From: Asaccharospora irregularis DSM 2635
Lineage (GTDB): Bacteria; Bacillota; Clostridia; Peptostreptococcales; Peptostreptococcaceae
Assembly: GCF_900129815.1 (NCBI RefSeq)
Contig: NZ_FQWX01000004.1
Coordinates: forward strand, 49,469-113,468
Reading direction: 5' to 3'
Length of the DNA stretch: 64,000 bases
The notes under the pieces: generated by a model
Databases searched by the model: none
The model's input: only the letters and a program-made list of their open reading frames with translations
Told to the model about the DNA's origin: nothing
Shown: piece after piece, positions 17,040 to 26,004 of the stretch
Position numbering within the stretch: the first letter of the stretch is position 1
How the letters are laid out: each line of letters begins with the position of its first letter
Position numbers and translations under genes: made by a program

Positions 17040-17789
17040 ATGACTTTAATGAAAAACATGACTTGGTATGAATTTAATGAAAGAAAAGACAAGGATATAG
17101 TAATACTACCTGTAGGTTCAGTAGAACAGCACGGGCCTCACTTACCGCTTTACACTGATACAATTATATCAGAGGGATTTTCTAGTCTTTTAGCCAATAG
17201 AGTAAATGGGATAGTAATGCCATCCATAAATTATGGATATAAATCTCAACCAGCATCAGGAGGAGGACCATTATTCCCTGGTACGATAGATTTAAATGGT
17301 TCAACACTAATTGCGATAGTAAAAGATATATTAGAAGAATTGATAAGAGATGGAGTAAAAAAAATAGTTTTAATAAACTCTCACTTTGAAAATCAAGCAT
17401 TTTTACTAGAGGCGATAGATTTAGTAAGCAGAACTATGCCGGAAGGAACAAAGATTTTAATGATGAGTTGGTGGGATTTAATAACCCAAGAAACTATTGA
17501 TAAGGTGTTTGATGAAGTAGAGTTTCCAGGGTGGGCACTTGAACATGCCGCTATAACAGAAACTTCTTTAGTATTAAAATTTGCTCCAGATACAGTTCAT
17601 ATGGATAGGTTAATAGATGAGAAAATAGAAGAAGTTCCAACATATCAAGTTTATCCAATACCAAAAGACTTAGTGCCTAAATCAGGACTTTTATCGATAG
17701 GTAGAACTAGTTCAAAAGAAAAAGGTGATTTAATAGCAAAAGAAGCTTTAGATGGTATGGTTAAAGTAATAAAAAAAGAATTTACTTAA
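17040..17789 (+). CDS. Creatininase-family amidohydrolase
   Basis: The 249-residue protein has the full metal-binding set of the family: E29 and H31 in SVEQHGPH, D40 in LYTDT, H115 and E117 in NSHFEN, plus E168/H169 in ALEHAAITET near the active site. Creatininases and relatives such as MftE hydrolyse cyclic or peptide amide bonds using two metals (Zn/Mn). The substrate is unknown; no mycofactocin or creatine genes are nearby. GGGAGGAAGAAAA is the ribosome site. It is a single-gene unit with a terminator. Confidence 0.85.
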   Translation: MTLMKNMTWYEFNERKDKDIVILPVGSVEQHGPHLPLYTDTIISEGFSSLLANRVNGIVMPSINYGYKSQPASGGGPLFPGTIDLNGSTLIAIVKDILEELIRDGVKKIVLINSHFENQAFLLEAIDLVSRTMPEGTKILMMSWWDLITQETIDKVFDEVEFPGWALEHAAITETSLVLKFAPDTVHMDRLIDEKIEEVPTYQVYPIPKDLVPKSGLLSIGRTSSKEKGDLIAKEALDGMVKVIKKEFT

Positions 17790-17814
17790 AATAAATATAG
17801 TTAAAACAGACATT

Positions 17815-17868
17815 AAAAGGATAGAGGATAAATTTTTATTAATATAAATTTATTTACTATCCTTTTTT
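17815..17868 (+). terminator. Terminator after the creatininase-family gene
   Basis: AAAAGGATAG pairs with CTATCCTTTT; the inner AT-rich part (AAATTTTT... AATATAAATTT) can extend the stem. T-run TTTTTT. Confidence 0.75.
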
Positions 17869-17980
17869 GGAAGGAAAAATGTATTAATATGGTGAATATT
17901 ATATAGCTAGGTAAATATTAGATTTTTATAAATCTTTCTAGTATTGGAGTGGGGAGCATAAGTTAAATAGGGGGGAAATA

Positions 17981-18658
17981 ATGTTTAATTTACTTAACAG
18001 AAAATCTATTAAGAGTATAGAGAGGTCAATAGATAAGTATAATGAAGTTTTAGTAGACGATATAAATTTGAAAATGCGTATTAGATGTAGAAATAAGATA
18101 TATACAACTGATGTAGAGTTTTTTGATAATAGGGAAGTTGTATTTAGATGTCCTATAGATAGACATGATATTATTAGATTTAATAATAAAAGCATTGTAA
18201 AAGTAGACTTTGTAAGTTATAGTGGATTATACATAACTGAACTTTTAATAACTGAAAAAATAATGAAGGATGATGTATTATATTATAGAGGAGAAATTAA
18301 TTCTCCAATAGAAAAAAGGCAGAGAAGAAAAGATTATAGGCTGCCAATAACTTTAGATTTAAGCTATACTTTATTGCCAAGGGAATATTCCCAATACAGC
18401 GGGAGCACTTTAGATATAAGTTCTAATGGCATGCTTATGGAAACGTATGAAAATATTTATCAAACCAAAAAATTAAAGATAAATATTGATATAGACGGGA
18501 AAAAATATACTATAAAGGGTACTGTATTGAGAAAAAGAAATAATTTTAGTAACGGTACATATTTATACAATATAAAGTTCGATGACTTAAGCAGTAGAAA
18601 CAAAAGTGAAATAGCTAGATTTATATTTGACACTAAAAGAGCCCTAGTTAAAAATTAG
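17981..18658 (+). CDS. PilZ-domain c-di-GMP receptor (YcgR-like)
   Basis: In this 225-residue protein the N-terminal half is a YcgR-N/PilZN-like beta barrel. The C-terminal PilZ domain contains both binding signatures: RRKDYR at 115-120 (RxxxR) and DISSNG at 145-150 ([D/N]xSxxG). It should therefore bind cyclic di-GMP. YcgR proteins slow flagellar rotation or adjust surface behaviour, but no motility gene lies in the window. GGGGGGAAATA precedes the ATG. Confidence 0.85.
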   Translation: MFNLLNRKSIKSIERSIDKYNEVLVDDINLKMRIRCRNKIYTTDVEFFDNREVVFRCPIDRHDIIRFNNKSIVKVDFVSYSGLYITELLITEKIMKDDVLYYRGEINSPIEKRQRRKDYRLPITLDLSYTLLPREYSQYSGSTLDISSNGMLMETYENIYQTKKLKINIDIDGKKYTIKGTVLRKRNNFSNGTYLYNIKFDDLSSRNKSEIARFIFDTKRALVKN

Positions 18659-18683
18659 AAACTTGGGTTTAATATTAGAAAAT

Positions 18684-18719
18684 AAGCACAATTCTTTACA
18701 CTAAGAAGGGTGCTTTTTT
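18684..18719 (+). terminator. Terminator after the PilZ gene
   Basis: AAGCACaaTTCTT pairs with AAGAAgGGTGCTT; a T-run follows. Confidence 0.7.
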
Positions 18720-18785
18720 AAATTTAGATATTACATATTTAGGTCATTACAATAAATTTATGATAACAAGAAAATGGGTGATAAC

Positions 18786-21700
18786 ATGGACTTTAAGACA
18801 TTAAATGCAATAATAATAAATAATACAGAAAAAACAAGATTAGATAGGGGTAAGTCTTACTACAAAGATGGTTATGTAGAAGAAGTACAATATACAAGTG
18901 AAGATAGAAATTTAAGTATAAGTGGAAGGGTAGAATCTGAAAATCAAAGAAGAGTATACAATAGTTCAATAAGTGTAAACTTGGATGAGAAAAGGATTAT
19001 ATCGGGAAAATGTGATTGCAAAGATTGTATGTCTAGAAGTACACCAAAGGAATTAGCTATATGTAAGCATATAGTAGCAATGACATTATACGTGATAAAT
19101 TTACTTAAATCAGATGTAGTGAGCAACCTAAAACAGAAAACTATAACAGTAAAAAATAAAACTAGGTTATCAAGGAGTGTTGACTTTATAAATAATGATT
19201 TCTTAACATATTTCGAAACAAAACCTAGAGAAAAGGTGAATTTAGAAATAAGTTTAGAACTAGTTCCTGGAGGAATTGTTATAGCTGATTTTAAGATAGG
19301 CATAGATAAGATGTATATATTAAAAAATATAAGAGACTTTGCATACGCCAGAGTAAATTCAAAAGATGTAATATATGGTGTGGATTTTGTTTACAACCCA
19401 ATAAACAATTATTTTGATTCAGATGATGAGAAGGTAGTTGATATGATAGAAGAGTATGGGATGGGACTTTCATATGAATCAACACAAAGAGAATATAGGT
19501 ATATGAGAGTTACAGGACCATCGGTAAGAAGGTTGGTAGAAGCACTTAAATATAGGGATTTTGAACTTAAATATAGAAATACATACTACAATCCAAAGGT
19601 AATAAAGGGAGATCTGCCTATAGATATAAGTATGGAACTTATAGAGGATGAGATTCTATTAAAAAGTGAAAATGTACTTCCTATGCCAATATCCCAAAAA
19701 GGTGATGTGGTGTTTTACAGGGGTGATATATATTTACTTAGTTCTGAAAGTGGGATTTACTACAAAAAATTATATGAAATTTTAGATGAATATAAGGAAA
19801 TTAGATTTGCAAAGGACGCAGTAAGTAAGGTGCTTACAGACTTAGTTCCAAAGCTTAATAACATATCAAATAGAGTAAATATAGATAAAAAAATAGAGGA
19901 GAATACTTGTAAGGAACTTACAGTTAAATATTATTTTGATCTAGAAGATGGGAAGGTTGTTTGTGATTTAAAGTTCTATTATAAGGGTGAAGATGAAGGA
20001 AAGTTTATAATTAAAGATATAGAGAAAGAAGAACAAGCAAGGTATAGGCTTTATACATATTGTTTTGAAAGAGACAAAGACAAGTATGTGTTTAGAGGAA
20101 ATGATTATGAACTGTATGATTTTTTAAGTAAAGAAATAAATAGACTCAAAAATATAGGAGAAGTTTATTACTCAGATAAATTAAAAGAGAAAAAAATATA
20201 TAATTCAACTTCAATAAAGGTAGGCTTAGGTGAAGAGGTAAATCATTACTTAGATTTTAATTTTGAAATTGAAGGTGTAGATAAAAAAGAATATAAAAAA
20301 ATAATAGATGCTTTTAAATCAAAAAAGAGATTTTATAAATTAGGTGATGGTAATTTTGTTGATTTAGAGGATGAAGAAACAAAAGAAATGTTTAAATTAA
20401 TGGAGAGTTTAGGTTTTTCTAATAGTTTAAACGATATGAAAGTACATGCAAGTAAGGCCTTATATATTAATGATTTAATTATGGATAAGAAATTACCTTA
20501 TATAGAGGGGGTAGAGAAAACTAAGGAAATAGTTGATCGTTTTAAAAATATAGATAAGGTTAAAAGTGATATACCTGATGAGCTAAATGCAACCCTTAGA
20601 GATTATCAAGTAGAGGGATTTAATTGGTTTGAAATTTTAGATTACTGTGGTTTTGGTGGAATACTAGCCGATGAAATGGGGCTAGGAAAAACAATACAAA
20701 CCATAACATTCTTACTATCTAAAAGAGGTAAAAAAAGTATAATAATAACTCCAACATCACTTATACACAACTGGAAAAATGAATTTGAAAAATTCGCTCC
20801 AAGTTTAAGTGTTGGAATAGCACATTCACTTAAAAAGGAAAGAGAAAAGGTTATAGATAATATCGGTAGTTATGATGTTATTTTGACAACTTATGGAGCT
20901 TTAAGGAATGACTTAGAAAAGTATGAAAAAATAAATTTTGATTACTGTATTATAGATGAGGCACAAAATATTAAAAATCCTACAGCCATAAGTACGGATG
21001 CAGTAAAATCTATAAAAGCCTCGAATAAATTTGCACTTACAGGAACTCCGATGGAGAATAATCTCATAGAGTTATGGTCTATATTTGACTTTATTATGCC
21101 GGGATATTTATACAATATAACTAAATTTAATGCTATCTTTATTAAGGATGAGGCACAAATTGAAAATCTAAAAAGGATGATAACACCATTTATTTTAAGA
21201 AGAACCAAAAAGCAGGTTATAAAAGAGTTACCCGACAAAATAGAAAGACAGTTTTTAGTAGAATTAACAAAAGAGCAAAAGAAAATATATGGTGTATATA
21301 TAGAGGAAATTAAGAATAAGTTACAGCAAAAAAGTGATATAAAAGATAGGATAACAGTATTTTCCTATTTAACAAAGTTAAGACAACTATGCTTAGATCC
21401 GAGCGTAATAATTGAGGGATATAAAGGTAAAAGTGCAAAAATAGAGGCCTGCCTAGAAATCATAAAGGACTATATAGATGAAGGTAATAAAATACTGGTA
21501 TTTTCCCAATTTACTAGTGTACTAAAAAATATAGGTAAGAAATTATCTAAGAATAATATCGAATATAGTTATTTAGATGGACAGACAAAGGCTATTGATA
21601 GGATAAAGCTTGTAGATGAATTTAATGAAAGTAAGTGCAAGAGGGTATTTTTAATATCTCTAAAGGCTGGAGGAACTGGACTTAATTTGACATCTGCAAA

Positions 21701-21953
21701 CACTGTAATTCACTTTGACCCTTGGTGGAATCCGGCTGTTGAAGAACAGGCAAGTGATAGGGCACATAGGTATGGACAAAGACAAGTTGTAGAGGTTATA
21801 AAGCTTATATCAAGAGGGACGATAGAAGAAAAAATAGTTGAACTACAAGAAAGTAAAAAACAGCTGATAGACGATATAATAAACGTAAATTTATCTGATG
21901 GCAAAGTATTAAAAAGTCTATCTGATGATGAAATATTAAGTTTATTCAAATAG
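18786..21953 (+). CDS. SWIM zinc-finger SNF2-family helicase
   Basis: About 1055 residues from the ATG at 18786, which follows GGGTGATAAC; the upstream ATG at 18774 has no ribosome site. A SWIM finger comes first (CDCKDC... CKH at about residues 75-95), then the bacterial SNF2-associated region, then the helicase: ADEMGLGKT (Walker A, about 630), DEAQ (about 725, in place of DEAH), ALTGTPMEN, and the C-terminal half with SLKAGGTGLNLT and DRAHRYGQ. Such proteins translocate on double-stranded DNA and remodel protein-DNA complexes; the bacterial role is unclear, and the SWIM finger probably binds nucleic acid. A single-gene unit. Confidence 0.92.
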   Translation: MDFKTLNAIIINNTEKTRLDRGKSYYKDGYVEEVQYTSEDRNLSISGRVESENQRRVYNSSISVNLDEKRIISGKCDCKDCMSRSTPKELAICKHIVAMTLYVINLLKSDVVSNLKQKTITVKNKTRLSRSVDFINNDFLTYFETKPREKVNLEISLELVPGGIVIADFKIGIDKMYILKNIRDFAYARVNSKDVIYGVDFVYNPINNYFDSDDEKVVDMIEEYGMGLSYESTQREYRYMRVTGPSVRRLVEALKYRDFELKYRNTYYNPKVIKGDLPIDISMELIEDEILLKSENVLPMPISQKGDVVFYRGDIYLLSSESGIYYKKLYEILDEYKEIRFAKDAVSKVLTDLVPKLNNISNRVNIDKKIEENTCKELTVKYYFDLEDGKVVCDLKFYYKGEDEGKFIIKDIEKEEQARYRLYTYCFERDKDKYVFRGNDYELYDFLSKEINRLKNIGEVYYSDKLKEKKIYNSTSIKVGLGEEVNHYLDFNFEIEGVDKKEYKKIIDAFKSKKRFYKLGDGNFVDLEDEETKEMFKLMESLGFSNSLNDMKVHASKALYINDLIMDKKLPYIEGVEKTKEIVDRFKNIDKVKSDIPDELNATLRDYQVEGFNWFEILDYCGFGGILADEMGLGKTIQTITFLLSKRGKKSIIITPTSLIHNWKNEFEKFAPSLSVGIAHSLKKEREKVIDNIGSYDVILTTYGALRNDLEKYEKINFDYCIIDEAQNIKNPTAISTDAVKSIKASNKFALTGTPMENNLIELWSIFDFIMPGYLYNITKFNAIFIKDEAQIENLKRMITPFILRRTKKQVIKELPDKIERQFLVELTKEQKKIYGVYIEEIKNKLQQKSDIKDRITVFSYLTKLRQLCLDPSVIIEGYKGKSAKIEACLEIIKDYIDEGNKILVFSQFTSVLKNIGKKLSKNNIEYSYLDGQTKAIDRIKLVDEFNESKCKRVFLISLKAGGTGLNLTSANTVIHFDPWWNPAVEEQASDRAHRYGQRQVVEVIKLISRGTIEEKIVELQESKKQLIDDIINVNLSDGKVLKSLSDDEILSLFK

Positions 21954-21971
21954 AATTTATAGCTGTAAAAA

Positions 21972-22005
21972 AAGCTGTACCATAGAAAAATGGTACAGCT
22001 TTTTG
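21972..22005 (+). terminator. Terminator after the SNF2 helicase
   Basis: AGCTGTACCAT and ATGGTACAGCT flank a short A-rich loop; TTTTT follows. Confidence 0.88.
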
Positions 22006-22051
22006 GGGGAAAATTATATTTTTCCTTAAATTATGATAATATAAGATATTA

Positions 22052-22378
22052 TTATGAAATTATTTTCTGAGAAGTAAGATATGAAAATACTGAGGTACGC
22101 TCAACAGAATTACCCCATACAGAATCATATAAATTACTTATATAATCAGAGATCGATGGACCAACTTGATATAGTCCGGGAATATCATTATAAGAAGCTA
22201 CAACATGAAATATATTAGAAATATAATCGTCCTGGTAAAGCTGTAAACCTAAATAATATTTTGGATAAGTTGATAATAAATACTCATCAAGCTCTTCGAC
22301 AAAATCTATATATGAACATTCTAAGCCTGGCTTAGTAATATTTCTATTTACATTATAAAGTATATTTTTGTAACACAT
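22052..22378 (-). CDS. Hypothetical protein, unrecognised
   Basis: The 108-residue protein is acidic and tyrosine-rich (13 Tyr), with no membrane segment, signal peptide or cysteine motif (two scattered Cys). AAGAGGTG is 5 nt before the ATG on the minus strand, which supports it as a real gene. It converges on the helicase. No family recognised. Confidence 0.5.
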   Translation of the reverse strand: MCYKNILYNVNRNITKPGLECSYIDFVEELDEYLLSTYPKYYLGLQLYQDDYISNIFHVVASYNDIPGLYQVGPSISDYISNLYDSVWGNSVERTSVFSYLTSQKIIS

Positions 22379-22458
22379 AAAAACACCTCTTAAATTAATT
22401 TGAGTTGGTACATATTATAATATGAGAAATCTATAATATTTGTTCGTATAGGTAGGGG

Positions 22459-22498
22459 ATTTTAACTAAAAATGATGAATTTTAACTAAAAATGATGA
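22459..22498 (+). repeat. Two tandem copies of a 20-bp unit
   Basis: ATTTTAACTAAAAATGATGA occurs twice back to back without mismatch, with a partial third start (ATTTCAA). It lies between two divergent genes, 45 nt before the start of the next one, so it may be a regulatory repeat or simple slippage. Confidence 0.75.
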
Positions 22499-22543
22499 AT
22501 TTCAATAAAAACATATTGATAAAATATTTTGGAGGATATGAAT

Positions 22544-23767
22544 TTGAATAATATAAAAATAGTGGATATAAGAAATTATACTGGATCAAAGTCAAATATA
22601 ATAAGTGTTGATAATGAGGAAATACTGTATAGTAAGGAAGTTAAAGTGGATGGAATATACTATATTTGTATATATTGCTATAAAATTAAAATAAAAAAAT
22701 TAGAGGAAGTTTATAGGTACAAATTAAAGAATCAAGAACATGAAACAGAAGAATATGAGTTTAACAATCAGTACTTTAGAGTTAACGATGAAAATATCAC
22801 AATAATAAAAACCCATTTGAAAAGCAGTCTAGAGGTAGAAGTTATAGACAAAAAATCTAAACTAGTTAAATCAAAGCATTACTTTGATGTAGAAGGGGAG
22901 GTAACATCTATTCCAATAACTATAAATAGTCGTTACTTTATTTTCTATACTGAGTCAGGTGATTTAGATACCACACAAGATTCGATTTACCTATGTGATT
23001 TACTAGAAAATAGCATTCACTTGATAAGGAATTCTAAAATAAAGGATGGTCTTTCTGTTGTGCATGGGTTACTGGATATTATGCCGACATTTATCCATGA
23101 TGGTGAGGAGTACTTAATATTTAATGAAACTTATATGGATGATTATGAGTATGAGTTGGACGTTTATGAATGGGTTAAATCTGAAGGAATAAATAAAGAT
23201 AGAATCAAAGAGATAGAGGCACTATATCTAATTAGTGTAAACGACTTTACAGGGGCAATCAAGAATGGAGAACATGATATTCCTTTTATAGAAGTAAAGA
23301 AAAGACATTTAAATGGATGGGTAAGATATATTTTTATGGATGAAAAGAATATTTACTTTAGGGAAAAAGATTTTGACAATCAAATCGAAAAAATATATTC
23401 ACTAGATAAATCTGATTTTAAAACCAAAACAGTAAAAGAGATAGACCATAGAAAGATTGAAGGAAGGTTGTTTTATGGTGATATTGTATATGAAAAAATA
23501 GAATCACAAAATTTTATTTATATTAAAGGTATTTACAACTGTGATTACGAATTAAGTTTTAAAAATGATATGAATACTTATTTTTGTGATTTTATAGGTG
23601 ATAGATACTTGGTAACTAATCAATGGATTGAGGATAAAGAAGAAAACTATTTTGAGTTTGTCTATATTGTAGATACCAAGGAGAATAATTGTAATAAATA
23701 TGATGGTACATGTAGAGTACATGATGATATTGTGGTACTGTATGACAATTCCGGGTACTTCGAATAG
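22544..23767 (+). CDS. Hypothetical protein with repeated beta strands
   Basis: About 407 residues from TTG 22544, chosen because GGAGG at 22531-22535 is 8 nt away; the ATG at 22538 is only 2 nt from it and therefore unlikely. The sequence is soluble and acidic, made of repeating strand-turn units with D/N-rich turns (YFIFYTESGDLDTTQD, KNIYFREKDFDN, NFIYIKGIYN), as in beta-propellers. No signal peptide, catalytic motif or known family is seen. Confidence 0.6.
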   Translation: MNNIKIVDIRNYTGSKSNIISVDNEEILYSKEVKVDGIYYICIYCYKIKIKKLEEVYRYKLKNQEHETEEYEFNNQYFRVNDENITIIKTHLKSSLEVEVIDKKSKLVKSKHYFDVEGEVTSIPITINSRYFIFYTESGDLDTTQDSIYLCDLLENSIHLIRNSKIKDGLSVVHGLLDIMPTFIHDGEEYLIFNETYMDDYEYELDVYEWVKSEGINKDRIKEIEALYLISVNDFTGAIKNGEHDIPFIEVKKRHLNGWVRYIFMDEKNIYFREKDFDNQIEKIYSLDKSDFKTKTVKEIDHRKIEGRLFYGDIVYEKIESQNFIYIKGIYNCDYELSFKNDMNTYFCDFIGDRYLVTNQWIEDKEENYFEFVYIVDTKENNCNKYDGTCRVHDDIVVLYDNSGYFE

Positions 23768-23917
23768 TTGTATATACCCAAATATTTGTCAACATATATA
23801 GATTATGATATTATAAAAGTCTGTGATAAAATCTGGTGTTTTTAATACGTTCAAGATTCAAAAATCTTTGAAAAATTAAGAATATTGATAATAATAACGA
23901 ATGGAGGAAATAAAGTA

Positions 23918-24262
23918 ATGGAAAATTTACCAAATTGTCCGAAATGTAACTCAGAATACACTTATGAAGATGGAAGTATTTTTGTTTGTCCAGAGTGTGC
24001 ACATGAGTGGTCTTTAGAATCAGCAGATAATGAGGGTGCAGATGTTATAAAAGATGCAAACGGAAATGTATTAAATGATGGAGATGCTGTGACAGTAATT
24101 AAAGACCTTAAAGTAAAGGGAAGTTCATCTTCTATAAAAATAGGTACAAAAGTAAAAAATATACGTTTAATTCAAAATCCTTCTGATGGACATGATATTG
24201 AATGTAAAATAGATGGTTTTGGAGCTATGAAACTAAAATCTAGTGTTGTAAAAAAAGCATAA
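23918..24262 (+). CDS. Zinc-ribbon PhnA/YjdM-family protein
   Basis: 114 residues from the ATG at 23918, with GGAGG 10 nt upstream. The N-terminal zinc ribbon has CPKC (7-10) and CPEC near 26-29, followed by the compact PhnA beta domain ([20 protein letters not shown], then GTKVKNIRL). Despite the historical name, the family is not shown to cleave phosphonoacetate; it is a conserved small protein of unclear role. It has its own terminator. Confidence 0.88.
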   Translation: MENLPNCPKCNSEYTYEDGSIFVCPECAHEWSLESADNEGADVIKDANGNVLNDGDAVTVIKDLKVKGSSSSIKIGTKVKNIRLIQNPSDGHDIECKIDGFGAMKLKSSVVKKA

Positions 24263-24274
24263 TGTTATTTACTT

Positions 24275-24304
24275 AAAAGCTGGGAATTATTCCTGGCTTT
24301 TTTG
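24275..24304 (+). terminator. Terminator after the PhnA-family gene
   Basis: AAAAGCtgGGAA pairs with TTCCtgGCTTTT across a 3-nt loop; T-run follows. Confidence 0.75.
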
Positions 24305-24314
24305 TGATAGACTA

Positions 24315-24345
24315 TTGACATTGACGCAACGTAATCCTTTATTAT
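24315..24345 (+). promoter_or_regulatory. Stretched MerR-type promoter
   Basis: TTGACA and TATTAT are separated by 19 nt, the overlong spacer typical of promoters that MerR proteins activate by twisting DNA. It lies 33 nt before the start of a MerR-family gene, pointing to autoactivation. Confidence 0.65.
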
Positions 24346-24378
24346 ATCAACTAAGGATAACTGTGAGGAGGGAATCTA

Positions 24379-25140
24379 ATGGAGTACACAACAAAAAAAT
24401 TGGCCGAATTAGCAGGAGTTAGTGCACGAACTCTGAGATATTATGATGAAATTGGATTACTAAAACCATGCCGTATTAATTCATCAGGTTACCGTATTTA
24501 TGGAGAAAAAGAAGTTGATTTATTACAACAAATTTTACTTTATAGATCAATGGATATGAAACTAGATGACATACAAAAATTAGTTTGTGAACCAGACTTT
24601 GATATTTGTAAAGAATTAGTACAACATCATAAAATGCTTATATCTAGGCGTAATCAGTTAGATCAAATAATTCTGACAGTTGAAAAAACATTAGCACATA
24701 AAAAAGGAGAGATAGATATGTCAAATAGAGAGAAGTTTGAGGGATTAAAAAAAGAAAAGTTAGCTGAGAATGAGGCTAAATACGGAAGAGAAATAAGAGA
24801 AAAATATGGTGAAGATGTAATTGAAAAATCTAACAAAAAATTCATGGATTTAACTGAAGATGAATTTGATATGATGAAACAAACTGAAGAGGAGATGTTT
24901 AAAGCCTTAGGGGAAGTTGTAGAAACTAAAGATTTAAATTCAGAAATAGCTAAAACTGTATATGAAAAACATAGAGATTGGCTAGGTTTCTCTTGGCCAT
25001 CTTATTCAAAGGAAGCGCATATAGGTTTGGTTAAGATGTATGTTTCAGACGATAGATTTGCAAAATACTACAATGATAGATTAGGGTGTGATGCTGTTAA
25101 TACACTACATGATATAATTATTAAATATGCAAAACAATAA
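24379..25140 (+). CDS. MerR-family regulator with TipAS drug-binding domain
   Basis: In this 253-residue protein the MerR winged helix fills 1-70 (TTKKLAELAGVSARTLRYYD, wing GYRIYGEKE), a dimerisation coiled coil about 75-110, and the TipAS antibiotic-recognition domain 114-253 (starting MSNREKFEGLKKEKL, ending with the ARF-like YYNDRLGCDAVNTL). TipA-type proteins bind thiopeptides and other ligands and activate transcription, including their own. An internal in-frame ATG at 24718 has AAGGAG 8 nt upstream, so a separate effector-only form may be made. GGAGGG precedes the main start. Confidence 0.9.
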   Translation: MEYTTKKLAELAGVSARTLRYYDEIGLLKPCRINSSGYRIYGEKEVDLLQQILLYRSMDMKLDDIQKLVCEPDFDICKELVQHHKMLISRRNQLDQIILTVEKTLAHKKGEIDMSNREKFEGLKKEKLAENEAKYGREIREKYGEDVIEKSNKKFMDLTEDEFDMMKQTEEEMFKALGEVVETKDLNSEIAKTVYEKHRDWLGFSWPSYSKEAHIGLVKMYVSDDRFAKYYNDRLGCDAVNTLHDIIIKYAKQ

Positions 25141-25160
25141 AACATTTTTAATTTAACGAG

Positions 25161-25198
25161 AAGGAGACTATATTTCAAATAAGGGAGATAGTCTTTTT
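25161..25198 (+). terminator. Terminator after the MerR-TipAS gene
   Basis: AAGGAGACTA pairs with TAGTCTTTTT (two G-T pairs) around an 18-nt loop. Confidence 0.6.
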
Positions 25199-25290
25199 CT
25201 AATAATAAAATTCATCATAGATAAATTAATTAATAAGACGTATAATGGAAAGAATAAACTGTATAAAGACAGAGGTTAAAGGAGAAATAT

Positions 25291-25548
25291 ATGATAAAAA
25301 GAGAATTTGATATAAATGATATTGCTTATATAGCAAAAAATAGAAGGCTAAAGGCTCATATTGATGGAAGTGATACTAACACAAAAACTATATCTTTAAA
25401 AGCTGGAGATAAGGTTAAAATATTAGATTTTTATGAGATTGATAGATATGGCTATTCTTATGAAGCTGAGTATATGAAGGATGGTACTTCATATATTATA
25501 AGAAAACACTTGAGTCAGTCAGACTTAAAGCCTAAAGACAGTAATTAA
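25291..25548 (+). CDS. Small hypothetical protein
   Basis: The 85-residue protein has a basic/acidic N-terminus and a beta-rich middle (SLKAGDKVKILDFYEIDRYG) that reads like a small SH3-type barrel. AAAGGAG lies 6 nt before the ATG. It is 26 nt upstream of the ywbE-like gene, and both share a terminator, so they form a two-gene operon. The family is not recognised. Confidence 0.6.
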   Translation: MIKREFDINDIAYIAKNRRLKAHIDGSDTNTKTISLKAGDKVKILDFYEIDRYGYSYEAEYMKDGTSYIIRKHLSQSDLKPKDSN

Positions 25549-25574
25549 TACAAATTTGAGAAGAGGTTAATATT

Positions 25575-25766
25575 ATGGATGGAACTAAAAGAGCAGATAT
25601 AAATATAGGTGCAAGGGTAAAAGTTGTACAAAAACAAGATCAGCGTTCGGGAAAATTAACGGACGGAGTTGTTGAAAGAATTCTTACGAAATCCTCGAAT
25701 CATCATCATGGAATTAAAGTTTTACTCGAGGGCGGTATTGTAGGTAGAGTTAAAGAAATTCTTTAA
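25575..25766 (+). CDS. ywbE: YwbE-family protein (DUF2196)
   Basis: The 63-residue protein matches the YwbE pattern throughout: RADINIGARVKVVQKQDQRS, then GVVERILTKS and HHHGIKVLLEGG... GRVKEI. The family consists of tiny, highly conserved beta-barrel proteins of unknown function. AAGAGG precedes the ATG by 8 nt. Confidence 0.88.
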   Translation: MDGTKRADINIGARVKVVQKQDQRSGKLTDGVVERILTKSSNHHHGIKVLLEGGIVGRVKEIL

Positions 25767-25789
25767 ACTTATATTTGCTTATTAATATG

Positions 25790-25818
25790 CAGTATCACGA
25801 AGAGGTGATACTGTTTTT
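25790..25818 (+). terminator. Terminator after ywbE
   Basis: CAGTATCAC and GTGATACTG flank a 6-nt loop; TTTTT follows. Confidence 0.85.
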
Positions 25819-26004
25819 CGTGGAACAAAAACATACAAGAGTTTATTTAATGTCATATTCCTTGTTATTATAGCTCTAAAAATAATCAATCCTAAAAATA
25901 ATCAAGCTAAATTTATAATTGTTTAGATATAAAAAGAGTAATACAATTAATAAAAGGATAAAAATATATAAGAATTTATAAAGTATAAGTTTTGGGGGGA
26001 TAAC

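Noticed and set aside
25874..25904. Two copies of CTAAAAATAATCAA as a start of a CRISPR array
   Set aside because: There are only two 14-bp copies with a 3-nt gap and no spacers; it is a simple AT-rich direct repeat. No CRISPR array was seen in the window.
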